Below are positions 51,675 through 60,494 of a stretch of DNA of 64,000 bases, piece by piece. The stretch comes from Ulvibacterium sp965228935 (lineage in GTDB: Bacteria; Bacteroidota; Bacteroidia; Flavobacteriales; Flavobacteriaceae), in NCBI RefSeq assembly GCF_965228935.1, contig NZ_OZ245846.1, positions 4,588,001 through 4,652,000 of the forward strand. Direction: 5' to 3'. Each line of letters opens with the position of its first letter. Positions within the stretch are counted from its first letter, which is position 1. The notes under the pieces are model-generated. The model did no database searches, was not told where the DNA came from, and saw only the letters and a list, made by a program, of their open reading frames with translations. Both the position numbers and the translations under genes were made by a program.

Positions 51675-51771
51675 CGGCAATGCAAATATCACTAGGGAAC
51701 ATCGACCACGATACAACAATGGAAAGCAAAAACAATCGCAAATAAATGGACTTGAAAAATTAGCTAAAACC

Positions 51772-53694
51772 ATGATAGAAATCAATAAAAAGGATATATC
51801 CTATAAACCAGCGGGTCAGTTTGAGGAAACACGTTTTGAAAGAATCCACAACGTAATTTTTGAGAGCTCCGATGAAGCTTCCGCCAATGTAGCGGAGGAA
51901 ATTGCCGAGTTGATTCGAAGAAAGCAATCCAAAGGAAAAGCCTGTGTATTGGGTCTTGCAACGGGATCCTCTCCAATCCGTGTTTACGATGAACTGGTCA
52001 GGATGCATAGGGAAGAAGGCTTGAGCTTTAAAAATGTAATTACCTTCAACTTGGACGAGTATTTGCCTATGGACAAGGAAAATAGGCAAAGTTATTTCCA
52101 TTTTATGCACGAACAATTGTTTGACCATGTGGATATATTACCGAAAAACATCAATATTCCGGATGGGATGATATCGTCGGAAAGAACCAAGGAATACTGT
52201 TTAGCCTATGAACAGAAAATAAAAGATGCCGGAGGTATCGATTTCCAGTTACTTGGAATAGGCCGAACGGGTCACATAGGTTTTAACGAACCGGGCTCGC
52301 ACTATAATTCCGGTACCCGGGTAATTACCTTGGACCATATTACGCGAGTGGATGCGGCCCCCGCATTTCTGGGTATTGATAATGTGCCCCGAAAAGCCAT
52401 TACCATGGGAATTGCCACAGTTAGAAATGCACGAAGAATAGTGCTTTTAGCCTGGGGACAAAACAAGGCTGGTATTGTAAAAAATACTATTGAAGGAGAA
52501 ATATCCTCCCATGTTCCAGCAACCTACTTACAAGAACACGGGAACTGTACGTTCGTATTGGATCGAGCTGCAGGCAGTGAACTCACCAGGAATAAGACAC
52601 CTTGGCTGGTAGATGAGTCATTGGATTGGACAGATGACCTCACCGCTAAGGCAGTAGTCTGGTTGTGCAGCAAGACTGGGAAATCAATCCTTCACCTAAC
52701 GGACAAGGACTACAATGATAACGGCATGTCCGGCCTATTGGCCCAAGAGGATTCCTATGACCTCAACATACGCATGTTCAACCGACTTCAACACACGATT
52801 ACCGGCTGGCCAGGAGGTAAACCCGATGCCGATGATACCAAAAGGCCCGAACGTGCCATACCTGCCAAAAAAAGGGTCATCATCTTTAGCCCACATCCTG
52901 ATGACGACGTGATTTCCATGGGCGGAACCTTTGACCGATTGATAGATCAGGGCCATGAAGTGCATGTAGCCTATCAAACCTCCGGGAACATTGCGGTTTC
53001 CGATAAGGATGCCTTGCGATATGCCGAGATTTCCAAAAGAATATCCCCCTCCGAAGCGGTACAAACCATTATCGACTCCATCAAGTCCAAAAAAGAAAGC
53101 AGTGTCGACTCTTTAGAGGTTAGAAAATTGAAAGGTAACATCAGAAGGGGCGAATCCTATGCAGCTACTCGTTATTTAGGCCTGGATGACTCCAATGTCC
53201 ACTTTTTGGACTTGCCTTTCTATGAGACGGGAACCATCAAAAAGAAGAGTTTGTCCGATGAGGATATCGAAATAATGATGGAAATCATAAAGACCGTAGA
53301 GCCACACCAGATGTATGCTGCTGGAGATTTGGCCGATCCACATGGCACACATAAAGTTTGCTTGGATGCAGTTTTTGAGGCCATGGAAAGGCTAAAATCG
53401 GAGCCTTTCATGAAAGATTGTTGGTTGTGGCTATATCGTGGTGCTTGGCACGAATGGGACGTGGACCAAATAGAGATGGCCGTTCCCATGAGCCCGGATC
53501 AGGTGCTTCGGAAGCGTAACGCCATATTTTGCCATCAATCCCAGAAGGATGGTGTCATGTTCCAAGGCGAGGATTCTAGGGAGTTCTGGATGCGTGCGGA
53601 AGAACGCAACAAAGATACAGCAGCAAAATATAACGCTTTGGGTCTGGCGGATTATGCTGCCATGGAGGCTTTTGTTCGATATAAGTTGGATTAG
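51772..53694 (+). CDS. Glucosamine-6-phosphate deaminase fused to LmbE/PIG-L deacetylase domain
   Basis: Two-domain cytosolic protein of 640 residues from the ATG at 51772. Residues ~30-280 are a NagB domain (ATGSSPIRVYDELVR, NLDEYLPM with the enolisation aspartate, GIGRTGHIGFNEPGS). The classical NagB motif is GVGNDGHIAFNEP; here the catalytic-loop Asp of E. coli (Asp141) is Thr, while His and Glu remain. A linker leads to an LmbE/PIG-L domain (FSPHPDDDVISMGG at ~372-385, later DPHGTHKVCLDAVFEAM), a zinc-dependent deacetylase family acting on GlcNAc-type substrates. The fusion suggests coupled deacetylation and deamination of GlcNAc-6-phosphate, although no separate NagA is seen here. Fusion architecture is known in Bacteroidota; substrate order is inferred. 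Confidence 0.9.
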   Translation: MIEINKKDISYKPAGQFEETRFERIHNVIFESSDEASANVAEEIAELIRRKQSKGKACVLGLATGSSPIRVYDELVRMHREEGLSFKNVITFNLDEYLPMDKENRQSYFHFMHEQLFDHVDILPKNINIPDGMISSERTKEYCLAYEQKIKDAGGIDFQLLGIGRTGHIGFNEPGSHYNSGTRVITLDHITRVDAAPAFLGIDNVPRKAITMGIATVRNARRIVLLAWGQNKAGIVKNTIEGEISSHVPATYLQEHGNCTFVLDRAAGSELTRNKTPWLVDESLDWTDDLTAKAVVWLCSKTGKSILHLTDKDYNDNGMSGLLAQEDSYDLNIRMFNRLQHTITGWPGGKPDADDTKRPERAIPAKKRVIIFSPHPDDDVISMGGTFDRLIDQGHEVHVAYQTSGNIAVSDKDALRYAEISKRISPSEAVQTIIDSIKSKKESSVDSLEVRKLKGNIRRGESYAATRYLGLDDSNVHFLDLPFYETGTIKKKSLSDEDIEIMMEIIKTVEPHQMYAAGDLADPHGTHKVCLDAVFEAMERLKSEPFMKDCWLWLYRGAWHEWDVDQIEMAVPMSPDQVLRKRNAIFCHQSQKDGVMFQGEDSREFWMRAEERNKDTAAKYNALGLADYAAMEAFVRYKLD

Positions 53695-53730
53695 GGCAGG
53701 GCCTATTCACATTAAGCCCATTATTTTTGT

Positions 53731-53800
53731 CATTCCGAGTATAGTCTGGGATTTCTACAAACAGCTAAACATGTAAAGAAGTCCCTATTACCTCGGAATG
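53731..53800. repeat. REP-like palindromic element
   Basis: CATTCCGAG (53731-53739) and CTCGGAATG (53792-53800) are exact inverted repeats enclosing a 52-base loop that contains TAGTCTGGGATTTCTAC. Such CATTCCGAG/CTCGGAATG units look like the dispersed intergenic palindromes of many Bacteroidota genomes. It lies between nagB-lmbE and the GHL10 gene and could also fold in mRNA. Confidence 0.5.
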
Positions 53801-53836
53801 GCGATTTCATTAATTAAAATCTTGTGAAAGACCATA

Positions 53837-55360
53837 ATGCCTGGAAAAATATACTTTCTTCTAATTCCACTATTAGCAACATCCTGTAGTATCTTCAATC
53901 CCATCCCCCAATCCAAAAGGGAGTTTCGTGGTTTTTGGGTCGCCACCGTGGTCAATATAGACTGGCCCAAAAGCGGTGAGGATGCCCTGGAAAAACAAAA
54001 AGCGGATTATCTGGACATTTTGGATTTCTACGAGGATATGTCCTTCAATGCGGCCATTGTACAAATCAGGGCGGCCGGTGATGCTTTTTATGAATCAAGG
54101 AGCGCGCCCTGGTCCCGCTTTTTGACCGGCAAGGAAGGCAAAGCTCCTAATACGGACATATTGGAATGGATGATCGGTGAGACCCATAAGCGGGGAATGG
54201 AATTCCATGCATGGCTCAATCCGTACCGTGCCACTTTTGACCTTAACACCGAAATCCTAAGTCCCATCCATGATTACTATCTACATCCGGAATGGATGAT
54301 ACGCTATGGCAAAAAGTACTATTATGACCCCGGATTACCTCAAGTGCGCAAGCATCTAGTATCTCTTATGGAAGAAATAGTTGTGAATTATGAGATTGAC
54401 GCCATTCATTTTGACGATTATTTTTATCCCTATAAAATCAAAGATGAAGTATTTAATGATTCGCTGTCCTATGCCTCCAATCACCTTGAGAATCAGTCAC
54501 TGGAAGATTGGCGCCGGAGCAATGTGGATTCCCTCATAAAAAATGTGCACCTGTCCATAAAATCCAAAAAACCTTGGGTGCAATTTGGTGTAAGTCCCTT
54601 TGGGGTTTGGAAAAACAAATCGACCGACCCCCAAGGATCGGATACCAAGGCCGGACAGACCACCTACGAAGACCTGTATGCAGATCCATTGCTCTGGATG
54701 GAAGAAGGCTGGATAGACTATCTGGTTCCCCAAGTGTATTGGAGTATGGATCTACCGGTAGCATCACATCGTAAGATAGTGGATTGGTGGTCCCAAAACA
54801 CGCAAAATACAAACCTGTACATTGGAAATGGAGCCTATAAAATCCGAAATAACAGTGATTCCGCGTGGAATCGGAAGAAAGAGCTACCCAGTCAGTTGAA
54901 GCTGGCCCGGAAAGATGATGTCGTTTCAGGAAATGTATTTTTCAGTGCTAAAAGTCTAATGCAAAATAACCGGGATGTAGTAGATTACCTCAAGAAAAAA
55001 TACTATGCCTCGGATGCGCTTACGCCAACCTCGCCTTTGGCACAATTCCCCAAAAAAGAGGAAATCCCAGTTATATCAATTTACAATGGCAAGGATACCA
55101 TCCTACTAAATCTTAATAACTCGGAAACATACCCATATGTGTTATGTTATGCTTCGGGTAAAAAAGTAAGATCGGAGTATCCTATAAAAAAAATGTTGAC
55201 GAGGATTTATGTGGGCACCAAAGACCGAATAGAAATCGACAAGGAACTGGCACAGGGAAAGAAACATATTGCGCTCACTTTTCTTGACAAATTCGGTAGG
55301 GAAAGCGAGCCGATTGTCATACATTTAGACCAAACTGACCAAGATGATCCAAAAAGATAA
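53837..55360 (+). CDS. GHL10 (DUF187/YngK-like) glycosidase lipoprotein
   Basis: Lipoprotein of 507 residues, with lipidation expected at Cys17 (LLATSC-SIF). The catalytic TIM barrel is the glycosyl-hydrolase-like 10 domain, seen as REFRGFWVATVVNIDWP, MSFNAAIVQIRAAGDAFYES, HKRGMEFHAWLNPYR and EIDAIHFDDYFYPY, with a C-terminal fibronectin-like region. Related proteins cleave denuded (peptide-free) peptidoglycan glycan strands or similar chains. The next genes encode an AmpG-like permease, a NagZ-like enzyme and AnmK, so a role in supplying wall fragments for recycling fits well. Its stop overlaps the following start by 17 bases. Confidence 0.9.
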   Translation: MPGKIYFLLIPLLATSCSIFNPIPQSKREFRGFWVATVVNIDWPKSGEDALEKQKADYLDILDFYEDMSFNAAIVQIRAAGDAFYESRSAPWSRFLTGKEGKAPNTDILEWMIGETHKRGMEFHAWLNPYRATFDLNTEILSPIHDYYLHPEWMIRYGKKYYYDPGLPQVRKHLVSLMEEIVVNYEIDAIHFDDYFYPYKIKDEVFNDSLSYASNHLENQSLEDWRRSNVDSLIKNVHLSIKSKKPWVQFGVSPFGVWKNKSTDPQGSDTKAGQTTYEDLYADPLLWMEEGWIDYLVPQVYWSMDLPVASHRKIVDWWSQNTQNTNLYIGNGAYKIRNNSDSAWNRKKELPSQLKLARKDDVVSGNVFFSAKSLMQNNRDVVDYLKKKYYASDALTPTSPLAQFPKKEEIPVISIYNGKDTILLNLNNSETYPYVLCYASGKKVRSEYPIKKMLTRIYVGTKDRIEIDKELAQGKKHIALTFLDKFGRESEPIVIHLDQTDQDDPKR

Positions 55361-56615
55361 ACGGGCCTGGGCCTGGGTACCCTTTTTATATTTTACCCAA
55401 GGCCTTCCCTACGTCATAGTGGTAACTGTATCGGTAATCATGTATAAGAAACTGGGCATCAGCAATGATGACATCGGTCTGTATACCAGCTTATTGTATT
55501 TGCCGTGGGTGATAAAACCTTTATGGAGCCCATTCGTTGACCTAAAGAGTACCAAGCGAAATTGGTTTTTAGGCATGCAACTGGTCATTGCATTGGCGCT
55601 TTTGGGCGTAGGGCTAAGTTTGCCCACCAATTTGTTCTTTGTAACCACCTTGGCCTGTTTTTGGATGGCGGCCTTTGCCTCCGCGACCAATGACATCGCC
55701 TCGGATGGTTATTATATGATAGGCCTCAGTGAAAAAAAACAATCCTTTTTTGTAGGTATACGAAGCACTTTTTACAGGTTGGCCATGGTTACTGGCGAAG
55801 GACTAATCGTGATTCTGGCCGGTTTTTTGGAAAACCATTATGGGGACAACACCAAGGCGTGGAGCATTACCATGACGGCCACTGCCTTTCTGATGCTAGC
55901 TTTGACCGTTTCGAATTTTCTGATTACTCCAAAATACGAATCTTCTTCCTCAATAACCTTGGACAAACCCAAAGGTTTTTTGGAAGTTTTCATATCCTTT
56001 TTTAAAAAACCGAATATCGGTATCGCTTTGGCCTTTATACTCACCTATCGTTTGGGAGAGTCGCAATTGGTAAAAATGGCCGCCCCGTTCTTACTGGATC
56101 CTCCTGAAAAGGGAGGTTTGGGATATTCCACGGAACTATTGGGAACCATTTTTGGAACTGTGGGTGTAATAATGCTTTCGGCAGGTGGAATTTTAGGCGG
56201 AATCCTTATCTCACGCGATGGCTTAAAGAAATGGATGCTCCCTATGGTGCTTTCCCTGAACATTCCGAACATATTATATGCTATCTTGGCCTTTACCAAT
56301 ACCGATCATATAGTTGCCGTCACAGCGACCGTGGTTTTTGAGAAATTCGGTTATGGATTTGGCTTTGCGGCCTTCCTTATGTACCTCATCTACATTGCCG
56401 AGGGAAAATCCAAAACCTCCCATTATGCCATTGCTACGGGGTTTATGGCATTGGGCATGATGCTGCCGGGGATGTTAAGCGGTTATATGCAAAGTTGGTT
56501 GGGCTATAGTGGTTTCTTTATTTGGGTAGTCATTGCAGCTTTGCCCGCTCTATTTCTACTACGTTATCTCAAGTACCCTCCCGATTACGGCAAAAAAACG
56601 ACAGAAAATGAGTAA
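55344..56615 (+). CDS. AmpG-like MFS muropeptide permease
   Basis: Inner-membrane MFS protein of 423 residues with about 12 hydrophobic helices. The start region WAWVPFLYFTQGLPYVIVVTVSV and the loop PLWSPFVDLKSTKRNW are typical of AmpG-type permeases, which import GlcNAc-anhydroMurNAc products with protons. Further family-like stretches are FWMAAFASATNDIASDGYYM and YRLGESQLVKMAAPFLLD. It overlaps the GHL10 gene by 17 bases and the GH3 gene by 8 bases, so translation is coupled. Substrate (muropeptides versus free disaccharide) is inferred from neighbours. Confidence 0.9.
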   Translation: MIQKDKRAWAWVPFLYFTQGLPYVIVVTVSVIMYKKLGISNDDIGLYTSLLYLPWVIKPLWSPFVDLKSTKRNWFLGMQLVIALALLGVGLSLPTNLFFVTTLACFWMAAFASATNDIASDGYYMIGLSEKKQSFFVGIRSTFYRLAMVTGEGLIVILAGFLENHYGDNTKAWSITMTATAFLMLALTVSNFLITPKYESSSSITLDKPKGFLEVFISFFKKPNIGIALAFILTYRLGESQLVKMAAPFLLDPPEKGGLGYSTELLGTIFGTVGVIMLSAGGILGGILISRDGLKKWMLPMVLSLNIPNILYAILAFTNTDHIVAVTATVVFEKFGYGFGFAAFLMYLIYIAEGKSKTSHYAIATGFMALGMMLPGMLSGYMQSWLGYSGFFIWVVIAALPALFLLRYLKYPPDYGKKTTENE

Positions 56616-58218
56616 GACGGACATCCATAAATGGGCTTGGGGGCAACTTTCACAAATCGAAAAAATCGGTCAGCTTTTTATGCCGGCAGCTTTTATAAAC
56701 GATACGGAAGTTGAAATTCAAAAATTGGAAAGACTCATTACGGAGCATAACATCGGCGGGATTTGTTTTTTCCATAGCCGTGCCAGTGCGGCGACCAATT
56801 ATGAGGGCAAGAAAGAAGTCATCTACAATAAAGATAGTTTTGATACGCTGAAGCAATTGATCGATCGTTATCAAAAGGCGGCAAAATATCCCTTGCTTAT
56901 TGCCATTGATGCCGAATGGGGGCTGGCCATGCGGATAGAGGATACCCCCCAATACCCCTATGCCATTACGTTGGGTGCCATTCAGGATAATAACGACCTG
57001 ATTTTTGAGGTGGGACGAAATATAGCCCGGGATTGCAAGGCAGCGGGTATTCACTGGAATTTGGCTCCGGTAGCGGACATCAACAACAATCCGGATAATC
57101 CCGTAATTGGGTATCGCTCTTTTGGGGAGAACAAGGATTCGGTCTTACAAAAGGCCATGGCCTTTATAAAAGGCTCACAGAGCGAGGGTGTACTTACCAG
57201 TATAAAGCATTTTCCGGGTCATGGCGATACTGCCACGGATTCCCATTTGGGACTTCCGTTAATAGATAAGTCAAAGCAAGAACTCCTTGAAAATGAATTA
57301 TATCCCTTTCAAAAACTAATTGATGAGGGCGTGGATTCCGTAATGGTCGGTCACCTTTCAGTTCCCACATTGGCCCACGGCAAGCATATTTCCTCAAGCA
57401 TATCCAAGGACATCATTAAAGGATTGCTTCGGGAAGAAATGGGGTTTCAAGGTATCGTTATCTCGGACGCGTTGAACATGCATGCCGTTTCCAAAAACTA
57501 CCCTAAAAAAGGGGAATTGGAATGGCTGGCCTTTGATGCAGGTAATGATATCCTATGTTTTGCCGAACATCCAAAAGAGGGCATCGAGACCATTCTAAAG
57601 AATGCTACCCACAATCAAATCGAGGAAAGTTTTGAACGTATTTGGATACTTAAAAAGAAGGTTCTGGGAGTCCAAGGAACGGAGTCAAGTTCAACCCTTG
57701 GGAACAGCATTGGACTGAACACAAAATTAGCTAAGCAAAGCTTGACCCTGTTCAAAGGAACGGAATCTAAAATAGCAGAATTCAATGCAGATGATTTTTT
57801 GGGGGTTGAAATATCCCGTTCAACCGACAATTTGTTTTTTGAGGCTATCCATAAAAGCAAAAGATTCGATTACTTCACTTTTCCAAAATCAGGCGGAATT
57901 AATCATACTGCATCTATCGAGACTGAAAAAAATATCCTTTTGGCCTTATTTCCTCCTCAAATAAAACCCGCTAACCAATTCGGACTGTCAAGGGAAGAGT
58001 TGGAATTTATAAACGAGCTAATAGCCACTAAGAATACCATACTATATGTTTTTGGGAATCCCTATGTTCTAAACCATATTGATTGCGAAAATGCAAATGC
58101 CATAGTAATGGCCTACCAAGATTTTGAGGTGTTTCAAGAAGTTGCGGCACAACATTTTTTGGGTAATCTAGAGTCCAAAGGTAGCATGCCCATAACCCAT
58201 AAAGAATTTCAAAAATGA
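56608..58218 (+). CDS. GH3 beta-N-acetylhexosaminidase, NagZ-like
   Basis: Glycosidase of 536 residues. The frame opens at 56533 inside the upstream gene, but the ATG at 56608 overlaps the AmpG stop in the usual coupled manner and gives a start without the spurious hydrophobic extension; no signal peptide is present, so it is cytosolic. The NagZ signature KHFPGHGDTATDSHLGLP begins at Lys200 and includes the His/Asp acid-base pair. The nucleophile is Asp287 in VISDALNMHAV. Residues after ~370 form a C-terminal domain longer than in minimal NagZ. It should cleave GlcNAc from GlcNAc-anhydroMurNAc, feeding AnmK and MurQ. Confidence 0.92.
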   Translation: MSKTDIHKWAWGQLSQIEKIGQLFMPAAFINDTEVEIQKLERLITEHNIGGICFFHSRASAATNYEGKKEVIYNKDSFDTLKQLIDRYQKAAKYPLLIAIDAEWGLAMRIEDTPQYPYAITLGAIQDNNDLIFEVGRNIARDCKAAGIHWNLAPVADINNNPDNPVIGYRSFGENKDSVLQKAMAFIKGSQSEGVLTSIKHFPGHGDTATDSHLGLPLIDKSKQELLENELYPFQKLIDEGVDSVMVGHLSVPTLAHGKHISSSISKDIIKGLLREEMGFQGIVISDALNMHAVSKNYPKKGELEWLAFDAGNDILCFAEHPKEGIETILKNATHNQIEESFERIWILKKKVLGVQGTESSSTLGNSIGLNTKLAKQSLTLFKGTESKIAEFNADDFLGVEISRSTDNLFFEAIHKSKRFDYFTFPKSGGINHTASIETEKNILLALFPPQIKPANQFGLSREELEFINELIATKNTILYVFGNPYVLNHIDCENANAIVMAYQDFEVFQEVAAQHFLGNLESKGSMPITHKEFQK

Positions 58219-59147
58219 ACCTGGCCGTAGCCCAATTTCAACCTAAAGATGGAGATAAGACCCATAATTTATCCGTCATCAAGGAGTTGACCCAAAAAGC
58301 AAAATCAAGGAAAGCCGATGTGATAAGCTTTCATGAAATGTCGGTTACGGCCTATACGTTTACCAAAGACCTCACCCCTGATGAAATAAATGCATTGGCC
58401 GAGGAAATACCCAATGGGGAAAGTACACGTAAGCTGATCCAAATTTCCAAAAATCACGATATTCCCCTATTGGCCGGATTGGTCGAAAAGGAAAACGGTA
58501 AAATCTATAATACGTACATCTGTGTCACCAAGGACGGCGTAATCGCCAAATATCGAAAACTCCATCCCTTTATCAGCCCATATATGTCGCCGGGCAATCA
58601 ATATGTCGTGTTCGATTTGTTGGGATGGAAATGCGGAATCTTGATCTGTTACGATAACAACGTAATCGAAAATGTTAGGGCTACCTCGCTCTTGGGTGCC
58701 GAACTCATCTTTGCACCCCATGTAACCGGTTGTACACCTTCATCCATGCCGGGAAGAGGTTATGTTGAGCATAAATATTGGAAGAATAGGAAAGATGACC
58801 CGGTATCCTTGCGTTTGGAATTTGATGGTCCCAAAGGTAGGCAATGGTTGATGCGATGGTTACCAGCGCGGGCCTATGACAATGGGGTCTATTATGCTTT
58901 TAGTAATCCCATTGGTTATGACGGCGAGCATCTAAAGAACGGAAATTCGATGATCATTGACCCCTATGGTGACGTACTATCCGAAATAAAGTCCTTCGAT
59001 GATGACATAACCATATCCAAAATAACTAAGGAAAAGATAAAGTTATCCGGTGGATGGAGGTATAAAAACGCCAGAAGGCCGGAGTTGTATAAAGAAATTA
59101 TTGGATACGATCATAAATCGCAAACCAATCCCATTTGGATGAAATAA
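58215..59147 (+). CDS. Nitrilase-superfamily carbon-nitrogen hydrolase
   Basis: Cytosolic enzyme of 310 residues with the nitrilase Glu-Lys-Cys triad: Glu41 (FHEMS), Lys115 (KYRKLHPF) and Cys145 (GILICYDNN). It hydrolyses or transfers amide or nitrile groups; the subfamily, near N-carbamoyl-type hydrolases and aliphatic amidases, cannot be settled by eye. The ATG overlaps the GH3 stop by 4 bases (ATGA), and anmK begins 1 base after its stop, so it is embedded in the recycling operon. A substrate derived from wall peptides or amino sugars is an inference. Confidence 0.88.
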   Translation: MNLAVAQFQPKDGDKTHNLSVIKELTQKAKSRKADVISFHEMSVTAYTFTKDLTPDEINALAEEIPNGESTRKLIQISKNHDIPLLAGLVEKENGKIYNTYICVTKDGVIAKYRKLHPFISPYMSPGNQYVVFDLLGWKCGILICYDNNVIENVRATSLLGAELIFAPHVTGCTPSSMPGRGYVEHKYWKNRKDDPVSLRLEFDGPKGRQWLMRWLPARAYDNGVYYAFSNPIGYDGEHLKNGNSMIIDPYGDVLSEIKSFDDDITISKITKEKIKLSGGWRYKNARRPELYKEIIGYDHKSQTNPIWMK

Positions 59148-59148
59148 T

Positions 59149-60225
59149 ATGAAAATTCACAGAATAGTAGGTCTCATGTCGGGAACCTCCTTGGATGGGC
59201 TTGACCTGGCCCATTGCCATATCTGGCAGCAAGAAGATCGTTGGAAATTCGAAATCAGGGAGACCCAGAGCATTTCCTATACTCCGGAAATGAAATCCAA
59301 ACTTAAGGATTCCATTCATCTCCCCGCGGAAGAACTCTTGGTACTGCACAATGGGTATGGTACTTGGTTGGGAGAACAGGCCCAATCGTTTATAAATGAG
59401 TTTAATCTGGATATTGATGCCATCGCCAGTCATGGTCATACTACCCATCACAGGCCGGAAATAGGGCTGACCTTTCAAATCGGTTCCGGGCAGCATTTGG
59501 CCAATGCCAGTGGCCATAAGGTCATTTGCGATTTTCGAACCAATGACGTGTCCATTGGTGGTCAAGGAGCTCCCCTTGTTCCTATAGGTGACCGACTTTT
59601 CTTCGGCCAATATGATTTTTGCCTGAACTTGGGAGGCATTAGTAACATTTCCTTTGAAAAAAATGGAGAGCGCATAGCTTATGATATTGGTCAGGCAAAC
59701 ATGGTTTTAAACCATGTCACCCAGAAAATTGGATTAAATTACGATGCCGAGGGTGAAATGGCTAGAGCAGGGGCAGTTAACCCTGGGATGCTTCAAAAGC
59801 TCAATGCCCTGGAATACTACCAGCTCCCGTATCCCAAATCCACGGGTTATGAATGGTTTATAGAAGAAATAGTCCCGATAATAGACGCCACCGAAGATAG
59901 CATTGAGAATCTTTTGCATACAGCCATTCACCATAATTGCCATCAAATCGCAAATCAGATACATGTCAATAAAACGAAAAAAGACAATACCCTTTTCGTA
60001 ACCGGTGGAGGCGCCTTGAATACGTTTTTTATGGAAGAATTGCAAGTTCAATTGGGTCATGATATCAAAGTTGTGATACCTCCAAAAAAGCTTGTTGAAT
60101 TCAAGGAAGCCCTAGTCTTTTCACTCATGGGTGTGCTGCGATTACGAAATGAAGCAAACGTATTGGGTTCGGTTACCGGAGCCATGCGGGATTCTTCGGG
60201 TGGTGTACTATACATGCCCAATTAA
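59149..60225 (+). CDS. anmK: Anhydro-N-acetylmuramic acid kinase
   Basis: Cytosolic kinase of 358 residues that opens and phosphorylates 1,6-anhydroMurNAc to MurNAc-6-phosphate. The start MKIHRIVGLMSGTSLDGLDL is the AnmK phosphate motif. HGHTTHHRPEIGLTFQIGSG, DVSIGGQGAPLVPIGDRL and LNLGGISNISF follow, and the adenosine site is FVTGGGALNTFFMEEL. It is the last gene of the operon nagB-lmbE/GHL10/ampG/nagZ/nitrilase/anmK. Its product is the substrate of MurQ encoded on the divergent arm, so both arms supply one pathway. Confidence 0.96.
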   Translation: MKIHRIVGLMSGTSLDGLDLAHCHIWQQEDRWKFEIRETQSISYTPEMKSKLKDSIHLPAEELLVLHNGYGTWLGEQAQSFINEFNLDIDAIASHGHTTHHRPEIGLTFQIGSGQHLANASGHKVICDFRTNDVSIGGQGAPLVPIGDRLFFGQYDFCLNLGGISNISFEKNGERIAYDIGQANMVLNHVTQKIGLNYDAEGEMARAGAVNPGMLQKLNALEYYQLPYPKSTGYEWFIEEIVPIIDATEDSIENLLHTAIHHNCHQIANQIHVNKTKKDNTLFVTGGGALNTFFMEELQVQLGHDIKVVIPPKKLVEFKEALVFSLMGVLRLRNEANVLGSVTGAMRDSSGGVLYMPN

Positions 60226-60494
60226 AATTTTGAACGTTTTAGAGGTCCTTGCTTTGCGTTTCCACACAACAATCATCAATATTCGATTTTATCCGTTCAG
60301 TCCAGCCATACCTTTGGTCATTCAAAGTATATATAAACAATTGACAATAAGAGACATAAAACACCTAAAGAGTTTGAATTGCACAGCCCTTCATTATAGG
60401 GAATTTTTTTAGGTTTTTTGTGAATTGTATCATAGATTGTACGGTGTTCTAACGCTAATAAATCGCCATCTAAAACATATCACCGACTTGACCA
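60226..60494. other. Intergenic region before the porin gene
   Basis: 269 bases that separate the peptidoglycan-recycling operon from the porin/symporter/acs genes. I found neither a convincing terminator nor an exact TTG/TAnnTTTG promoter. A 93-codon frame across 60131-60412 begins inside anmK in another frame and is not credible. Confidence 0.4.
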
